Positions 7,556-17,713 are shown, counted from the first letter of the stretch. The stretch: DNA of 64,000 nucleotides from DASZWJ01 sp963813895 (GCA_963813895.1 CAWFAS010000001.1:1-64000), one strand, 5' to 3'. Notes: generated by a model from the letters alone, not told the origin. Program-made: numbers and translations.

Positions 7556-9925
7556 ATGGCAAAAAAAACTCTTTCCCCGGAACTGCTCCATAAGATAGAT
7601 GCCTATTGGCGTGCTGCCAATTATTTATCGGTTGGCCAGATTTATCTTTACGACAATCCACTGCTGAAAGAGCCGCTAAAGTTATCGCACGTGAAGCCAA
7701 TAGTGGTTGGGCACTGGGGCACAACGCCGGGACAGAACTTCATTTATGTGCATTTGAATCGGGTCATCAAGAAGTATGACCTGGATATGTTTTATATTGC
7801 AGGCCCCGGCCACGGCGGTCCGGCGCTCGTGGGTAATACCTACCTTGAAGGCACTTACAGTGAGATTTATCCAGATGTCAGCCAGGATGAAGCTGGGCTG
7901 AAAAAGCTATTTACCCAATTCTCATTTCCCGGCGGGATTTCCAGCCATGTAGCGCCGACGACACCGGGGTCAATTCATGAGGGTGGGGAGTTGGGATACT
8001 CACTCAGTCATGCCTTCGGCGCTGCTTTCGATAACCCAGGGCTGATCATCGCCTGTGTCATTGGCGATGGCGAAGCAGAAACAGGTCCTTTGGCGACCGC
8101 ATGGCAATCCAATAAGTTTCTTGATCCTATTACCGATGGAGCGGTGCTGCCAATCCTGCATCTCAATGGCTACAAGATCAGCAATCCGAGTGTCCTGGCC
8201 CGCATTGAGCATGAGGAATTAGAACAATTTCTGCGAGGCTGTGGTTGGACGCCCTACTTTGTGGAAGGTGATGAGCCTGCAATGATGCATGAACTCATGG
8301 CGACCACTTTAGAACAGGTTATCAAGGACATCCAACAAATCCAACAGAAGGCACGGGACACAAATGATGCCGCCAGGCCGCGTTGGCCCATGATCGTCCT
8401 CAAGTCACCTAAGGGTTGGACTGGGCCCAAAATCGTCGATGGTCTGCAAATCGAGGGTACCTTCCGGGCCCATCAAGTGCCGCTCTTGGTAGATGCCGAG
8501 CATCCAGATCATCTCAAGCTGTTGGAGAGCTGGATGAAAAGCTACAAGGCTGAGGAGCTTTTTGATGAAAATGGGCGTCTCAAGCAGGAATTGCTTGAAT
8601 TGGCTCCGAAGGGCGACCGGAGGATGGGCGCTAATCCTCACGCCAACGGCGGCATTCTGTTACACGATCTGCGCATGCCGGATTTCCACGACCATGCGGT
8701 GAATGTGCCATCCCCTGGCGCCGTTGTCGCTCAGGATACACTGGTATTGGGTAAGTTCCTGCGTGATGTAGCCAAACTGAATCAGGATCAGCGCAATTTT
8801 CGGATCTTCGGCCCTGATGAAACACTCTCGAATTTCTTGGGTGCAGTTTTTGAAGTCACTAACCGTCAGTGGGAAGCCCGGGAGAAAAAAAATGATGAAT
8901 TTCTTGCGCCAGCCGGACAAGTGTTGGACTCGATGCTCAGCGAGCACCAATGCGAGGGTTGGCTGGAAGGATATTTGTTGACCGGTCGGCACGGACTGTT
9001 TAACAGCTATGAGGCCTTCATTCGCATCGTCGATTCGATGTTCAGCCAGCATGCTAAATGGCTGAAGGTTTGCTTGGAACTACCTTGGCGCAGAAAGATA
9101 TCCTCATTGAATTATTTGCTTGCCTCCCACGTTTGGCAGCAGGATCACAACGGCTTCACGCATCAGGATCCTGGCTTTCTTGACCATGTCATCAATAAGA
9201 AGGCTGACGTTGTACGCGTTTACCTACCGCCTGATGCTAATTGTCTGCTATCGGTTTTTAATCACTGCCTGCGCAGTAGGAATTACGTTAATGTCGTAGT
9301 AGCAGGCAAACATCCTCTTCCACAATGGTTAACCATTGACGCTGCAGTGGTGCATTGCACCGAAGGCATTGGCATCTGGCAATGGGCCAGCAATGACCAG
9401 GATGGCGAGCCAGATGTGATCATGGCCTGCTGCGGGGACACACCCACACTGGAGATTCTGGCCGCCGTTTCGATTCTGCGTGAGCATCTACCTGAACTAA
9501 AAATACGAGTGATAAATGTCGTCGATCTGATGAAGTTACAGCCTCAAAGCGAACATCCACACGGATTAAGTGACAAGGATTATGATTCGCTTTTCACCAA
9601 AGATAAGCACATCATTTTTGGCTTTCATGGATACCCATGGCTGGTTCACCGCTTGACCTATCGTCGCACCAACCGCAATCTCCACGTTCGTGGCTACAAA
9701 GAAGAAGGCACCATCACCACCCCTTTCGACTTAAGGGTGCAGAATGACCTGGATCGCTTTCATCTGGTGCAAGATGTGGTTGATCGCCTCCCGCAATTAG
9801 GTTCTAAAGGGGCTTATCTGAAGCAGATGATTAAAGACAAGCTCATTGAGCACAAACAGTACGTTAACCAGCATGGCCAAGACATGCCGGAAATCTTGAA
9901 TTGGAAATGGAGCAAGCAAAAATGA
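7556..9925 (+). CDS. xfp: Phosphoketolase (xylulose-5-P/fructose-6-P)
   Basis: 789 residues, full length for the family. Thiamine-diphosphate enzyme that splits xylulose 5-phosphate (and often fructose 6-phosphate) with phosphate to acetyl-phosphate. Visible blocks are WRAANYLSVGQIYL, GPGHGGPALVGNTYLEG, GDGEAETGPLATAWQSNKF (ThDP-Mg site), the GRHGLFNSYEAF stretch and the DLMKLQ end region. AAGGAGA lies upstream. Base composition is clearly richer in GC than ppsA next door, suggesting separate acquisition. Acetate kinase and a phosphotransacetylase lie 6-8 kb downstream and would use its product. A 27-codon fossil of a second copy is at 17090-17212. Confidence 0.96.
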   Translation: MAKKTLSPELLHKIDAYWRAANYLSVGQIYLYDNPLLKEPLKLSHVKPIVVGHWGTTPGQNFIYVHLNRVIKKYDLDMFYIAGPGHGGPALVGNTYLEGTYSEIYPDVSQDEAGLKKLFTQFSFPGGISSHVAPTTPGSIHEGGELGYSLSHAFGAAFDNPGLIIACVIGDGEAETGPLATAWQSNKFLDPITDGAVLPILHLNGYKISNPSVLARIEHEELEQFLRGCGWTPYFVEGDEPAMMHELMATTLEQVIKDIQQIQQKARDTNDAARPRWPMIVLKSPKGWTGPKIVDGLQIEGTFRAHQVPLLVDAEHPDHLKLLESWMKSYKAEELFDENGRLKQELLELAPKGDRRMGANPHANGGILLHDLRMPDFHDHAVNVPSPGAVVAQDTLVLGKFLRDVAKLNQDQRNFRIFGPDETLSNFLGAVFEVTNRQWEAREKKNDEFLAPAGQVLDSMLSEHQCEGWLEGYLLTGRHGLFNSYEAFIRIVDSMFSQHAKWLKVCLELPWRRKISSLNYLLASHVWQQDHNGFTHQDPGFLDHVINKKADVVRVYLPPDANCLLSVFNHCLRSRNYVNVVVAGKHPLPQWLTIDAAVVHCTEGIGIWQWASNDQDGEPDVIMACCGDTPTLEILAAVSILREHLPELKIRVINVVDLMKLQPQSEHPHGLSDKDYDSLFTKDKHIIFGFHGYPWLVHRLTYRRTNRNLHVRGYKEEGTITTPFDLRVQNDLDRFHLVQDVVDRLPQLGSKGAYLKQMIKDKLIEHKQYVNQHGQDMPEILNWKWSKQK

Positions 9926-10183
9926 ATGCACAAAAGCTTATAAGCACGGCGAGGGCATCGCCGGGGATGAATGCTCGATTTAAATCACAACTGCCGTAGG
10001 CCTTGGCGTTTTCGTTTGCTCGCGCCATCCAACAACCAGCTTTAGAGATTTGGCAACGCAAAGCGGCCAACGTGTTGGCGGCACAGTAAGCGCTGTACCA
10101 TCGAGCCAACTGCAATCGGGCTGCGGGCCGCGGTGAATATTCTGCCACGATGGAAACGACTTAGCAAAACAGGAGTACTCATT
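9926..10183 (+). other. Spacer between phosphoketolase and H+-ATPase genes
   Basis: 258 GC-rich bases without a supported gene. The end carries AGGAG at 10171-10175, which sets the start of the ATPase. The high GC content is continuous with both neighbours, consistent with the two genes having arrived together. Confidence 0.4.
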
Positions 10184-12646
10184 ATGGAACTGAAATCAAA
10201 GCCTGAGCCGAAGCCCAATGCGACGGATAAACTAAAAACCATTCCCATACCCGAATTGGAGAAAAAATTGGGTTCGTCGCCGGAGGGACTGAGTCAAGCT
10301 GAGGCACAGAAACGCCAGGCTCAATACGGGCCTAACGAAATTGCGGAAAAGAAAACCAATGTGTTCCTGAAATTCCTCAGCTATTTTTGGGGCCCTATCC
10401 CGTGGATGATTGAAGTGGCGGTGATTCTGTCAGGCGTGGTTAGGCATTGGCCGGACTTTGGCATCATCCTCCTTTTGCTGTTCGCGAACGCGGTGGTTGG
10501 ATTCTGGGAAGAACATGCAGCAGGCAATGCCATCGCTGCCCTGAAGGCCAAGCTGGCGATCAAGGCCCAGGTGAAACGGGATGGGAAATGGATCACTCCG
10601 CCAGCGCGCGAGTTGGTGCCAGGCGACGTTATCCATATACGTTTAGGTGATATTGTGCCAGCGGATGCGCGTTTGCTAGATGGCGATCCGCTGGAAGTGG
10701 ATCAATCTGCGTTGACGGGAGAGTCGTTGCCTGCCACACGTAAATCGGGCGATGCAGTCTTTTCAGGGTCGATTATCCGGCAAGGTGAAATCGATGCACT
10801 GGTCTATGGCACCGGTGCGAACACCTATTTCGGCAAGACAGCGCAACTGGTACAGGAAGCGCATACCGTCAGCCATTTTCAAAAGGCGGTTTTGAAAATC
10901 GGCAACTATCTGATCATCTTCGCTGTGGTTATGGTGGCGGTGATTATCACGGTCGCGATCTTGCGTGGTGACCCGATTCTTACCACATTGCAATTCGCTC
11001 TGGTGCTGATTGTGGCAGCGATTCCTGTGGCGATGCCAACAGTGCTGTCGGTGACGATGGCAGTCGGCGCACGTTTACTTGCCAAGAAAAAGGCGATTGT
11101 AACTAAGTTGGTGGCCATCGAGGAATTGGCGGGCGTGGACGTGCTGTGCGCGGACAAGACCGGTACTCTGACTCAGAACAAGTTGTCATTGGGCGATCCT
11201 TTCTGCATAAACAATATTCCCCCTGAGCAAGTGATTCTGAATGGTGCGTTGGCATCACGCGCGGATAATAACGACACTATTGATTTAGCCGTGTTGGCCG
11301 GAGTGAAAAACCAGGATTCTCTAAAGGCTTACCAAATCACCCATTTCCAGCCATTTGACCCGGTGCATAAACGCACCGAGGCTACTGTCAAAGACAAAGA
11401 CGGTAAGACATTCACAGTAACTAAGGGCGCGCCGCAGGTCATTTTGGCATTGTCGGCCAATGCGGGGCAGGTGAAAGCCGATGTCGACAAGGCAGTTAAC
11501 GAATTCGCGTCGCGCGGCTTTCGTTCATTGGGCGTAGCGCGGGCCGAGGGAGATGACGGTCCATGGCAATTTCTGGGTGTGTTGCCCTTGTTTGATCCGC
11601 CACGGGAAGACGCCAAAGCCACCATTGCGACCGCGCTGGCAATGGGCGTAAAGATCAAAATGGTGACAGGTGATGCGCTGGCCATCGCCAAGGAAACCGC
11701 CAAAAAGTTAGACATGGGCACCAATATCCTCGACGCTACCGGCTTGGGCGACGTCAAGCGCGAGGAGAGCACAGCGATGGCCGATTCCATTGAGAAGGCT
11801 GATGGTTTCGCCCAGGTATTCCCCGCACACAAATTCCATATTGTGGATGTCCTGCAAAAACGCGGCCACATAGTTGGCATGACCGGGGACGGGGTGAATG
11901 ATGCTCCCGCACTGAAAAAGGCTGATTGTGGCATCGCTGTTTCAGGCGCCACAGATGCGGCGCGCGCGGCAGCGTCTATTGTACTAACCACACCGGGATT
12001 GTCGGTGATTATTGACGCCATCAAGGAGAGCCGAAAAATTTTTCAGCGGATGAACAGTTATGCGATTTACCGCATCGCCGAGACACTGCGCGTGTTATTG
12101 TTCATGACGGCGGCGATCCTGATTTTCAATTTTTATCCCCTGACGGCGGTGATGATCGTGATGCTGGCATTGCTCAACGATGGCGCCATCCTATCCATTG
12201 CCTATGACAACGTCCATTACAAAAATCAGCCAGAGGCCTGGAACATGCGCACGGTGTTAGGGATCGCCTCAGTGCTGGGTTTCATCGGTCCCGTAGCCGC
12301 GTTTGGCCTGTTTTACCTTGGCGATCGCGTTTTTCACCTTGACCATCCGCATCTTCAGCCGATGATGTATCTGATGTTGTCCGTGGCCGGACATATGACT
12401 ATTTTTCTGACCCGTACCCGCGGCCCGTTTTGGTCGATCCGCCCCGCACGGATTTTATGGATGGCGGTACTGGGTACGCAAATCATAGCGACGTTAATCG
12501 CTGTCTATGGATTCCTTATGCCAGCACTTGGTTGGAAATGGGCTGGTTTCGTGTGGGTATATGCCCTGATATGGGCGCTTTTGAGTGATCGGGTGAAGTT
12601 GCTCGCCTATCGGATTTTCGATCCCATAAAAAAGGCCAGCACGTGA
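10184..12646 (+). CDS. P-type (P3A) plasma-membrane H+-ATPase
   Basis: About 821 residues. The start at 10184 is chosen because AGGAG is 8 bases upstream; the frame is open to an ATG at 10133. Cation-ATPase N-terminal domain, paired N-terminal membrane helices, actuator motif LTGESLPATRKSGD, phosphorylation motif DKTGTLTQNK, nucleotide-binding KGAPQ, and hinge GMTGDGVNDAPALKKADCGI are in order, followed by C-terminal membrane helices. The domain order and length match fungal/plant-type proton pumps that also occur in bacteria and archaea. It would export protons with ATP. It lies among an APC permease and a Na+/H+ antiporter, suggesting pH or ion homeostasis. GC-rich relative to the window. 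Confidence 0.93.
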   Translation: MELKSKPEPKPNATDKLKTIPIPELEKKLGSSPEGLSQAEAQKRQAQYGPNEIAEKKTNVFLKFLSYFWGPIPWMIEVAVILSGVVRHWPDFGIILLLLFANAVVGFWEEHAAGNAIAALKAKLAIKAQVKRDGKWITPPARELVPGDVIHIRLGDIVPADARLLDGDPLEVDQSALTGESLPATRKSGDAVFSGSIIRQGEIDALVYGTGANTYFGKTAQLVQEAHTVSHFQKAVLKIGNYLIIFAVVMVAVIITVAILRGDPILTTLQFALVLIVAAIPVAMPTVLSVTMAVGARLLAKKKAIVTKLVAIEELAGVDVLCADKTGTLTQNKLSLGDPFCINNIPPEQVILNGALASRADNNDTIDLAVLAGVKNQDSLKAYQITHFQPFDPVHKRTEATVKDKDGKTFTVTKGAPQVILALSANAGQVKADVDKAVNEFASRGFRSLGVARAEGDDGPWQFLGVLPLFDPPREDAKATIATALAMGVKIKMVTGDALAIAKETAKKLDMGTNILDATGLGDVKREESTAMADSIEKADGFAQVFPAHKFHIVDVLQKRGHIVGMTGDGVNDAPALKKADCGIAVSGATDAARAAASIVLTTPGLSVIIDAIKESRKIFQRMNSYAIYRIAETLRVLLFMTAAILIFNFYPLTAVMIVMLALLNDGAILSIAYDNVHYKNQPEAWNMRTVLGIASVLGFIGPVAAFGLFYLGDRVFHLDHPHLQPMMYLMLSVAGHMTIFLTRTRGPFWSIRPARILWMAVLGTQIIATLIAVYGFLMPALGWKWAGFVWVYALIWALLSDRVKLLAYRIFDPIKKAST

Positions 12647-12710
12647 TGGGAGTGGGTTTAAAAAATGTGCCATGTTTTCGTTAGACTAAACTAAGCAAGG
12701 TTTAGAACCC

Positions 12711-13958
12711 ATGAGTAATACTTTATCTAGCAAGCGCCCTTTAGATTATTGGTCCGCCGTCTCCATCGGTATAGGTGGTATGGTAGGGGGTGGTATTTTT
12801 GCTGTATTAGGACTTGCCATTCAGCTTGCGCATGGTGGCGCTCCATTAGCTTTTGCTTTAGCAGGTCTCATTGCCTTCATTACGGCTTATTCATATGTAC
12901 ACCTGTCGGTAAAATATCCCAGCCAGGGTGGCACAGTCGTCTTTCTAACTCGAGCTTTTGGCACAGGTAATTTTAGTGGCAGCTTGAGCGTGCTGCTATG
13001 TTTAAGTTATGTGATCATGTTATCCCTTTATGCTTATGCATTTGGAAGTTATGGGGCTAGTTTTTTTCCGTTACCTTTGCATATCCTGATGAAGCACGTT
13101 TTACTCAGTTTAATCATTGTCCTGTTGACTGGTTTGAATATGATGGGTGCTAAGATAGTTGGTAAAACAGAAATTGGAATCGTCGTTTTAAAAATTGCAA
13201 TTCTCATATTTTTTATTTGTGTGGGCATATTTTATGCCCACTTTAAAGTACTCACACCTACAAACTGGACGCCGCCACTGCAACTCATCGCGGGGGGTAT
13301 GATAATTTTTGTGGCTTATGAAGGTTTTGAACTGATTGCTAATGCGGCTCAAGATGTTCAGAACCCCAAGAAAGTGTTGCCCTATGCTTATTATTCCAGT
13401 GTATCTTTCACCATTATCTTATACATATTAATAGCAGCCATTACACTGGGTACCCTTGATTTACATCTCCTTATGGCGGCAAAAGGTTACGCATTAGCAG
13501 CCAGTGCAAAAACTTTCCTTGGTGATGCTGGATTTGGCCTTATGGGTATTGCCGCCCTTTTATCAACAGCCTCTGCCATCAATGCGACATTATATGGAAC
13601 CTCCCGCATCATTCACATCATAGCGCAAGCTGGGCAATTGCCTAAATTCCTGGAAGCAAAAAAACCGGGCCGGCCAATCGAAAGTTTGCTACTCCTTGCC
13701 AGCCTAACACTGTTTATCGCCAATCTTTTTGATCTCTCAAGTATTGCAATGATGGGAAGTGCTGGTTTTTTACTTATTTTTGCCGCTGTTAATTTTGCTA
13801 ATCTGCGACTGTATAAAACGACAAATAGTTATCGCATTATCCCCTTATTTGGCGTAATCACTTGTTTATTAGCACTGACGGCCTTGATTTGGCAAACATT
13901 CATTACTAGCCCTATTTTAGTACTATTGATAATGCTATCGTTGGCATTTTGTATATAG
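12711..13958 (+). CDS. APC-family amino acid permease, C-terminus lost to a 2-base insertion
   Basis: 415 residues with about 12 membrane helices. The N-terminal GIGGMVGGGIFAVLG motif is the unwound substrate-binding helix of APC transporters, and YEGFELIANAAQDVQNPKK matches the cytosolic loop. The frame ends at TGTATATAG; removing one TA unit gives a continuation of about 40 codons to a stop near 14074 (CIVVVSQVLKAIELFYYR...), ending in a charged cytosolic tail. The membrane part is complete, so a shortened carrier may still be made. Substrate cannot be assigned from sequence. Confidence 0.88.
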   Translation: MSNTLSSKRPLDYWSAVSIGIGGMVGGGIFAVLGLAIQLAHGGAPLAFALAGLIAFITAYSYVHLSVKYPSQGGTVVFLTRAFGTGNFSGSLSVLLCLSYVIMLSLYAYAFGSYGASFFPLPLHILMKHVLLSLIIVLLTGLNMMGAKIVGKTEIGIVVLKIAILIFFICVGIFYAHFKVLTPTNWTPPLQLIAGGMIIFVAYEGFELIANAAQDVQNPKKVLPYAYYSSVSFTIILYILIAAITLGTLDLHLLMAAKGYALAASAKTFLGDAGFGLMGIAALLSTASAINATLYGTSRIIHIIAQAGQLPKFLEAKKPGRPIESLLLLASLTLFIANLFDLSSIAMMGSAGFLLIFAAVNFANLRLYKTTNSYRIIPLFGVITCLLALTALIWQTFITSPILVLLIMLSLAFCI

Positions 13959-14103
13959 TTGTTGTGTCGCAAGTTTTAAAAGCGATTGAGTTATTTTATT
14001 ATCGAGCCGCACTTGAGACCGCGAATGAAGAGTATATGATTGCGAAGCAAACTTATAGCCTGGCTATTCGCTAAAATGGCTATGTCTAAAGAGAGATTAA
14101 AAA

Positions 14104-15357
14104 ATGGGTTTATTTGATATTTCTGCGATATTATTAACCGCTTGCGCAGTGGCTGGTTTTGTTAATTATAAGTGGATAAAGCTTCCGTCATCTATTGGTT
14201 TACTGCTGCTGGCAATGGTGCTTGGACTAATAGGCATTTTATTAAAAAAAATGGGATTAATTAGTAATTACTATGTTGAATTATTTTTGACGAGCGTTGA
14301 TTTTAAAAATACGATTTTTCATGGGATGCTGTCATTTTTTTTATTTGGAGGTGCATTGCAAATCAACATTAATGATCTAAAAACAGCAAAGATTCCTATT
14401 GTAGTCACAGCAACAATTAGCACATTATTATCGACGTTCATTATCGGATTTATTTTTTATTTTTTTGCAAATAAATTGGGATTTTCAAGCATCACCTTGC
14501 TTTACGCCATGCTATTTGGCGCCATTCTCTCTCCAACTGATCCTATCGCCGTGTTGTCGATTGTTAAAAAAAGGAAAGCTTCAAAAAAAATACAAACTAT
14601 GATTGTGGGGGAATCACTGTTTAATGATGGAGTAGCAGTTGTCTTTTTTATTTGCGTGTTAGGGCTTATTAATGCGAGTGGAAATACCGGCATTTTTGCT
14701 GTAACTGGACTGCTATTTCGGGAGATAGGTGGTGGTCTTTTATTTGGTGCGGCAATAGGTTTTATTGCCCATCAAATGTTGGTAAGAATTGACGCTTATC
14801 ATGAAGAGCTATTGATCACTCTTGCAGTAGCCGTCGGCGGTTATGCCTTGGCAGAACAATTGAGTTTTTCAGCCCCCCTGGCCACGGTAGTTGCGGGCAT
14901 TATTATCGGTAACCACAAACGTTCTGATGCCATGTCAGATCGTACAAGAAAATATATCGATTCATTCTGGGAGGCAATAAATGAAATTCTTAATGCGGTT
15001 TTATTTTTTTTGATTGGCTTAGAAATGATAGTCATTAATGCAAGTATTACCGTGGTTATATTAGGTACTATTTGTATTTTCATTGCATTGGCGGCTCGAT
15101 TTATTAGCGTTGCTATTCCTTTGGTTCTCTTAAGGCCCTTTCATGTTTCTAAGCGAGGAACGGCGATCATATTAACTTGGGGTGGCTTGAGAGGAGCGCT
15201 TTCTATTGCGATGGTACTATCCTTACAGCTGGAAGCTATCAAAGAAATATTTTTGCCCTGTATTTATTTTGTCGTTATCTTTTCAATTGCCGTCCAAGGG
15301 TTGACGCTCGGTAAGGTTCTTAAGTCCTACAATATGGAATTACAAAAAGTTCGATAA
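14104..15357 (+). CDS. Na+/H+ antiporter of the CPA1 (NhaP/NHE) family
   Basis: 417 residues, hydrophobic throughout with 12 or so membrane segments. Diagnostic motifs are GAILSPTDPIAV, VGESLFNDGVAVVFF (conserved Asn-Asp pair of the ion site), and the late GLRGALSIAM motif. It exchanges protons for Na+ or K+ across the inner membrane. It follows the H+-ATPase and the permease on the same strand, fitting a transport block around pH and cation balance. Unlike eukaryotic NHE there is no long cytosolic tail. Confidence 0.94.
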   Translation: MGLFDISAILLTACAVAGFVNYKWIKLPSSIGLLLLAMVLGLIGILLKKMGLISNYYVELFLTSVDFKNTIFHGMLSFFLFGGALQININDLKTAKIPIVVTATISTLLSTFIIGFIFYFFANKLGFSSITLLYAMLFGAILSPTDPIAVLSIVKKRKASKKIQTMIVGESLFNDGVAVVFFICVLGLINASGNTGIFAVTGLLFREIGGGLLFGAAIGFIAHQMLVRIDAYHEELLITLAVAVGGYALAEQLSFSAPLATVVAGIIIGNHKRSDAMSDRTRKYIDSFWEAINEILNAVLFFLIGLEMIVINASITVVILGTICIFIALAARFISVAIPLVLLRPFHVSKRGTAIILTWGGLRGALSIAMVLSLQLEAIKEIFLPCIYFVVIFSIAVQGLTLGKVLKSYNMELQKVR

Positions 15358-15394
15358 ACCGGTAGATCCGACTCGACTCAGTTGACGCCCAACA

Positions 15395-15633
15395 GAAATT
15401 GGCGTAGGGTCGACAGTGACCCCTGAACAAGCTCAAAATGTACATGCCTTCATTCGTAAGTGGTTACCGCAATATGATCCTGATATAGCACAATGCGTAT
15501 ACTTTATGGTGGCAGTGTAAAAGCCGATAATGCCGCAGGTTTGTTCCGCATGGCAGACATTGGCGGTGCTTTGGTGGGTGGTGCATCGTTAGAGGCTAAA
15601 AGCTTTTTAGCAATTTGCCAAGCGGCTTGTTAG
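15395..15633 (+). pseudogene. tpiA: Triosephosphate isomerase fragment (3' third of tpiA)
   Basis: Translation gives the TpiA C-terminal blocks VTPEQAQNVHAFIRKWL, then after a frameshift near 15495 RILYGGSVKADNAAGLF and GGALVGGASLEAKSFLAI, ending at a TAG. The catalytic residues that lie earlier in the enzyme are absent. A remnant left by rearrangement, not a functional gene. Confidence 0.85.
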
Positions 15634-15683
15634 GGTCACGAAACGTTATAGGAATAAGTCAATAAATTGAGGAGAATAAAAAT

Positions 15684-15914
15684 ATGGCAAACCAAAGTGG
15701 CTGGCATGAAGGTAATATGCCCCCTCAAAGTGGGGTATATTTAGTGCGTATTACACCAATAGAGGGGTGGGAATTAGTTTTTGAAAGTCATCCGCCGATT
15801 TTGGTTGCAAGTTATAAGAAGAAGGGAAATACATGGACAGTTCATGGTAAAATTCTTCCAATTCATGATTTTGGAGAAAACATAATTGCTTGGCACGAGT
15901 TACCGCCTGAATGA
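15684..15914 (+). CDS. Small hypothetical protein
   Basis: 76 residues, soluble, no signal peptide. Starts with MANQSGWHEGNMPPQSGVYLV and ends WHELPPE. The opening and closing Trp-rich stretches resemble DUF551-like proteins of phages and islands, but I do not recognise it with confidence. GAGGAG lies 8 bases before the ATG, so translation is likely. It sits between a tpiA fossil and the phosphotransacetylase gene. Confidence 0.55.
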   Translation: MANQSGWHEGNMPPQSGVYLVRITPIEGWELVFESHPPILVASYKKKGNTWTVHGKILPIHDFGENIIAWHELPPE

Positions 15915-16094
15915 AGAAATAAAGGATTTATAAGATAAAATATTGATGTGTGGGTCAATAGCTTTCATAATTCACGTGGACCCTTTCCGGATTGCCAATG
16001 CTCTTCAATCTGTTCAAGACTTTTTCCTTTAGTTTCCGGTACCAACCAATAGAAAAAAATCCATGCTACAGCTGCTATTATGACATTATCCATT

Positions 16095-17072
16095 CTATTT
16101 CTCCTTATTGCGTACATACATTAAGGCCATGGCGCAAGACGCTTTCCGCGAAACATCATCACTGCCACGGCTGGTCAAGATAATTGGAACGGTTGCGCCC
16201 ACTACAATACCAGCAGACTCCATGCCAGACAAATAAGTCATCTCTTTGTAAAGCAAATTACCAGATACAATATCGGGCACCACAATAATATCCGCCTTAC
16301 CCGCGACGGCGGAATGAATATTCTTTTCACGCGCGGATTCAGCAGAGATTGCGCTATCAAATGCGAGTGGTCCATCCACAATGCCGCCAGTTATCTCACC
16401 CCGCTCTGACATTTTACTTAAGGCTGCCGCATCCAATGTAGATTGTATTTTTTCATTGATTGTTTCCACAGCAGAGACAATGGCAACTTTTGGGGTCCCT
16501 AACCCTAAAGCATGAAATAAATCAATCGCATTTTGTATAATATCTCTTTTTTCCATTAAAGTGGGCTGGATATTAATTGCTGCATCGGTGAGAAAAAGAG
16601 GTTTGAAATAATTAGTGTCATCAATAAAAAATATATGGCTCATTCTCCGTCCGGTGCGCAGGCCAGTCTCTTTATTCAAAACCGATTCCATTAATTCGTC
16701 AGTATGGATTTTTCCTTTCATTAACGCTTCAGCCTTGCCTTCTTTGATAAGCTTTACAGCAACATCAGCTGACTCATTGCTATGTCGGGTTGGAATCAAC
16801 TGGTAGGAAGAAATATCTAAATCGGCTCCTTTGGCGGCGGCAAGGATTTTATCTTTGGGGCCGACCAGAATAGGGATTATTATGTTTTCTTCCGCCGCTT
16901 CAATCACGCCTTGTAAGGCAAGTTTATCAACCGGATGGACAACAGCTGTTTTAAGAGGTGCGAAATTGTGTTTTAAATTAATTATGTGATTATAACATTT
17001 TCTTCCAGGTTCTTTGAGAATGACTTTCGGCAATTCAATACCTTTTCTTTTTACTTTATCCTTAAAAGTCAT
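16095..17072 (-). CDS. Phosphate acetyl/butyryltransferase
   Basis: 325 residues, matching the stand-alone PTA/PTB domain (bifunctional enoyl-CoA hydratase/phosphotransacetylases share it). Visible blocks are LMKGKIHTDELM, FLTDAAINIQPT, VAIVSAVETINEKI, GPLAFDSAIS and ADIIVVPDIVSGNLLYKEMTYL. It interconverts acetyl-phosphate and acetyl-CoA. AGGAGG lies 7 bases before the ATG. Together with phosphoketolase and the acetate kinase at 17766 it completes a phosphoketolase acetate/acetyl-CoA branch. The last 16 codons of another copy survive at 17714-17764, directly before acetate kinase. Confidence 0.92.
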   Translation of the reverse strand: MTFKDKVKRKGIELPKVILKEPGRKCYNHIINLKHNFAPLKTAVVHPVDKLALQGVIEAAEENIIIPILVGPKDKILAAAKGADLDISSYQLIPTRHSNESADVAVKLIKEGKAEALMKGKIHTDELMESVLNKETGLRTGRRMSHIFFIDDTNYFKPLFLTDAAINIQPTLMEKRDIIQNAIDLFHALGLGTPKVAIVSAVETINEKIQSTLDAAALSKMSERGEITGGIVDGPLAFDSAISAESAREKNIHSAVAGKADIIVVPDIVSGNLLYKEMTYLSGMESAGIVVGATVPIILTSRGSDDVSRKASCAMALMYVRNKEK

Positions 17073-17089
17073 ATTAATCCTCCTGATGT

Positions 17090-17212
17090 TTATACCCTAT
17101 TGGCTGTCTCGCTGAGCAAAGTCCAGCACGCGTCGACTGAAAGATAATTGGCGGCACGCCAGTAGGCATTCAGATTGCGGAGCAATTCCGGCGAAAGGGT
17201 ATTCTTCTTCAT
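17090..17212 (-). pseudogene. Phosphoketolase N-terminal fossil
   Basis: The minus strand reads MKKNTLSPELLRNLNAYWRA and so on, closely matching the first 27 residues of the intact phosphoketolase, then diverges into unrelated codons and a stop. It lies immediately upstream of the phosphotransacetylase gene, implying that a phosphoketolase gene once preceded it. Confidence 0.8.
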
Positions 17213-17247
17213 TGTCAATAGTCCCTGTTTAGAGTGTCAAACCAAAG

Positions 17248-17442
17248 TTAAAATGTCCCCATCTTTGCCAAAATAAGTTTGCCTGACTCATAGGTATCGA
17301 AAATCTGACTATGTCGCTCTTCCATCTCGTTGAAGTTCAGATTGAATTTTTTAGCAGCTAATTTTCTGAATTGTTTGCCCCAACCGTCGGTTAACAAAAC
17401 GCCGCCTATGTCGACAAACAATGTAGTTATTTTCATAATCAT
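17248..17442 (-). pseudogene. HAD-family hydrolase, N-terminal fragment
   Basis: 64 codons beginning TTLFVDIGGVLLTDGWG, the HAD motif I region (first catalytic Asp), then the start of a cap domain (YESGKLIL). Motifs II-IV are missing and the frame ends at GTF. A truncated HAD phosphatase/haloacid-dehalogenase-like gene. Confidence 0.7.
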
Positions 17443-17713
17443 CCTTGTGTATGGTTAATGAGGGTTTGGGCTTCTACCAAAATACGATTCGGGTGGTTCT
17501 TTCCGCATAAATCATAAATCTTGAAGATATTTTCTATTCCCGACGCGCTGCAACCCGGCCGCTTTGGGTAATGACTTCCAAACCGCTGATAGGCGCGGCT
17601 GTTGATTGAGACTGATTCATTTCTGGTTCTCTAAACCTTCCATGTTATGGTATATACTATAGGACAAAATACCGTAAAAAACAGGGAGTTTGATCATGAA
17701 AAAATTTGCTCAT
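17443..17713 (-). other. Gene-fossil stretch between HAD fragment and acetate kinase
   Basis: No intact gene. The minus strand has a 28-codon frame from 17622 (MNQSQSTAAPISGLEVITQS) and another open stretch ending near 17456. Neither matches a family I recognise. The mixture of short frames agrees with the neighbouring phosphoketolase and phosphotransacetylase remnants as rearrangement debris. Confidence 0.4.

Noticed and set aside
11329..12024. Long minus-strand open frame of 231 codons opposite the H+-ATPase
   Set aside because: It is antisense to the strongly conserved catalytic core of the ATPase, rich in Ala/Thr/Ser as expected of a GC-rich shadow frame, and has no recognisable domain.
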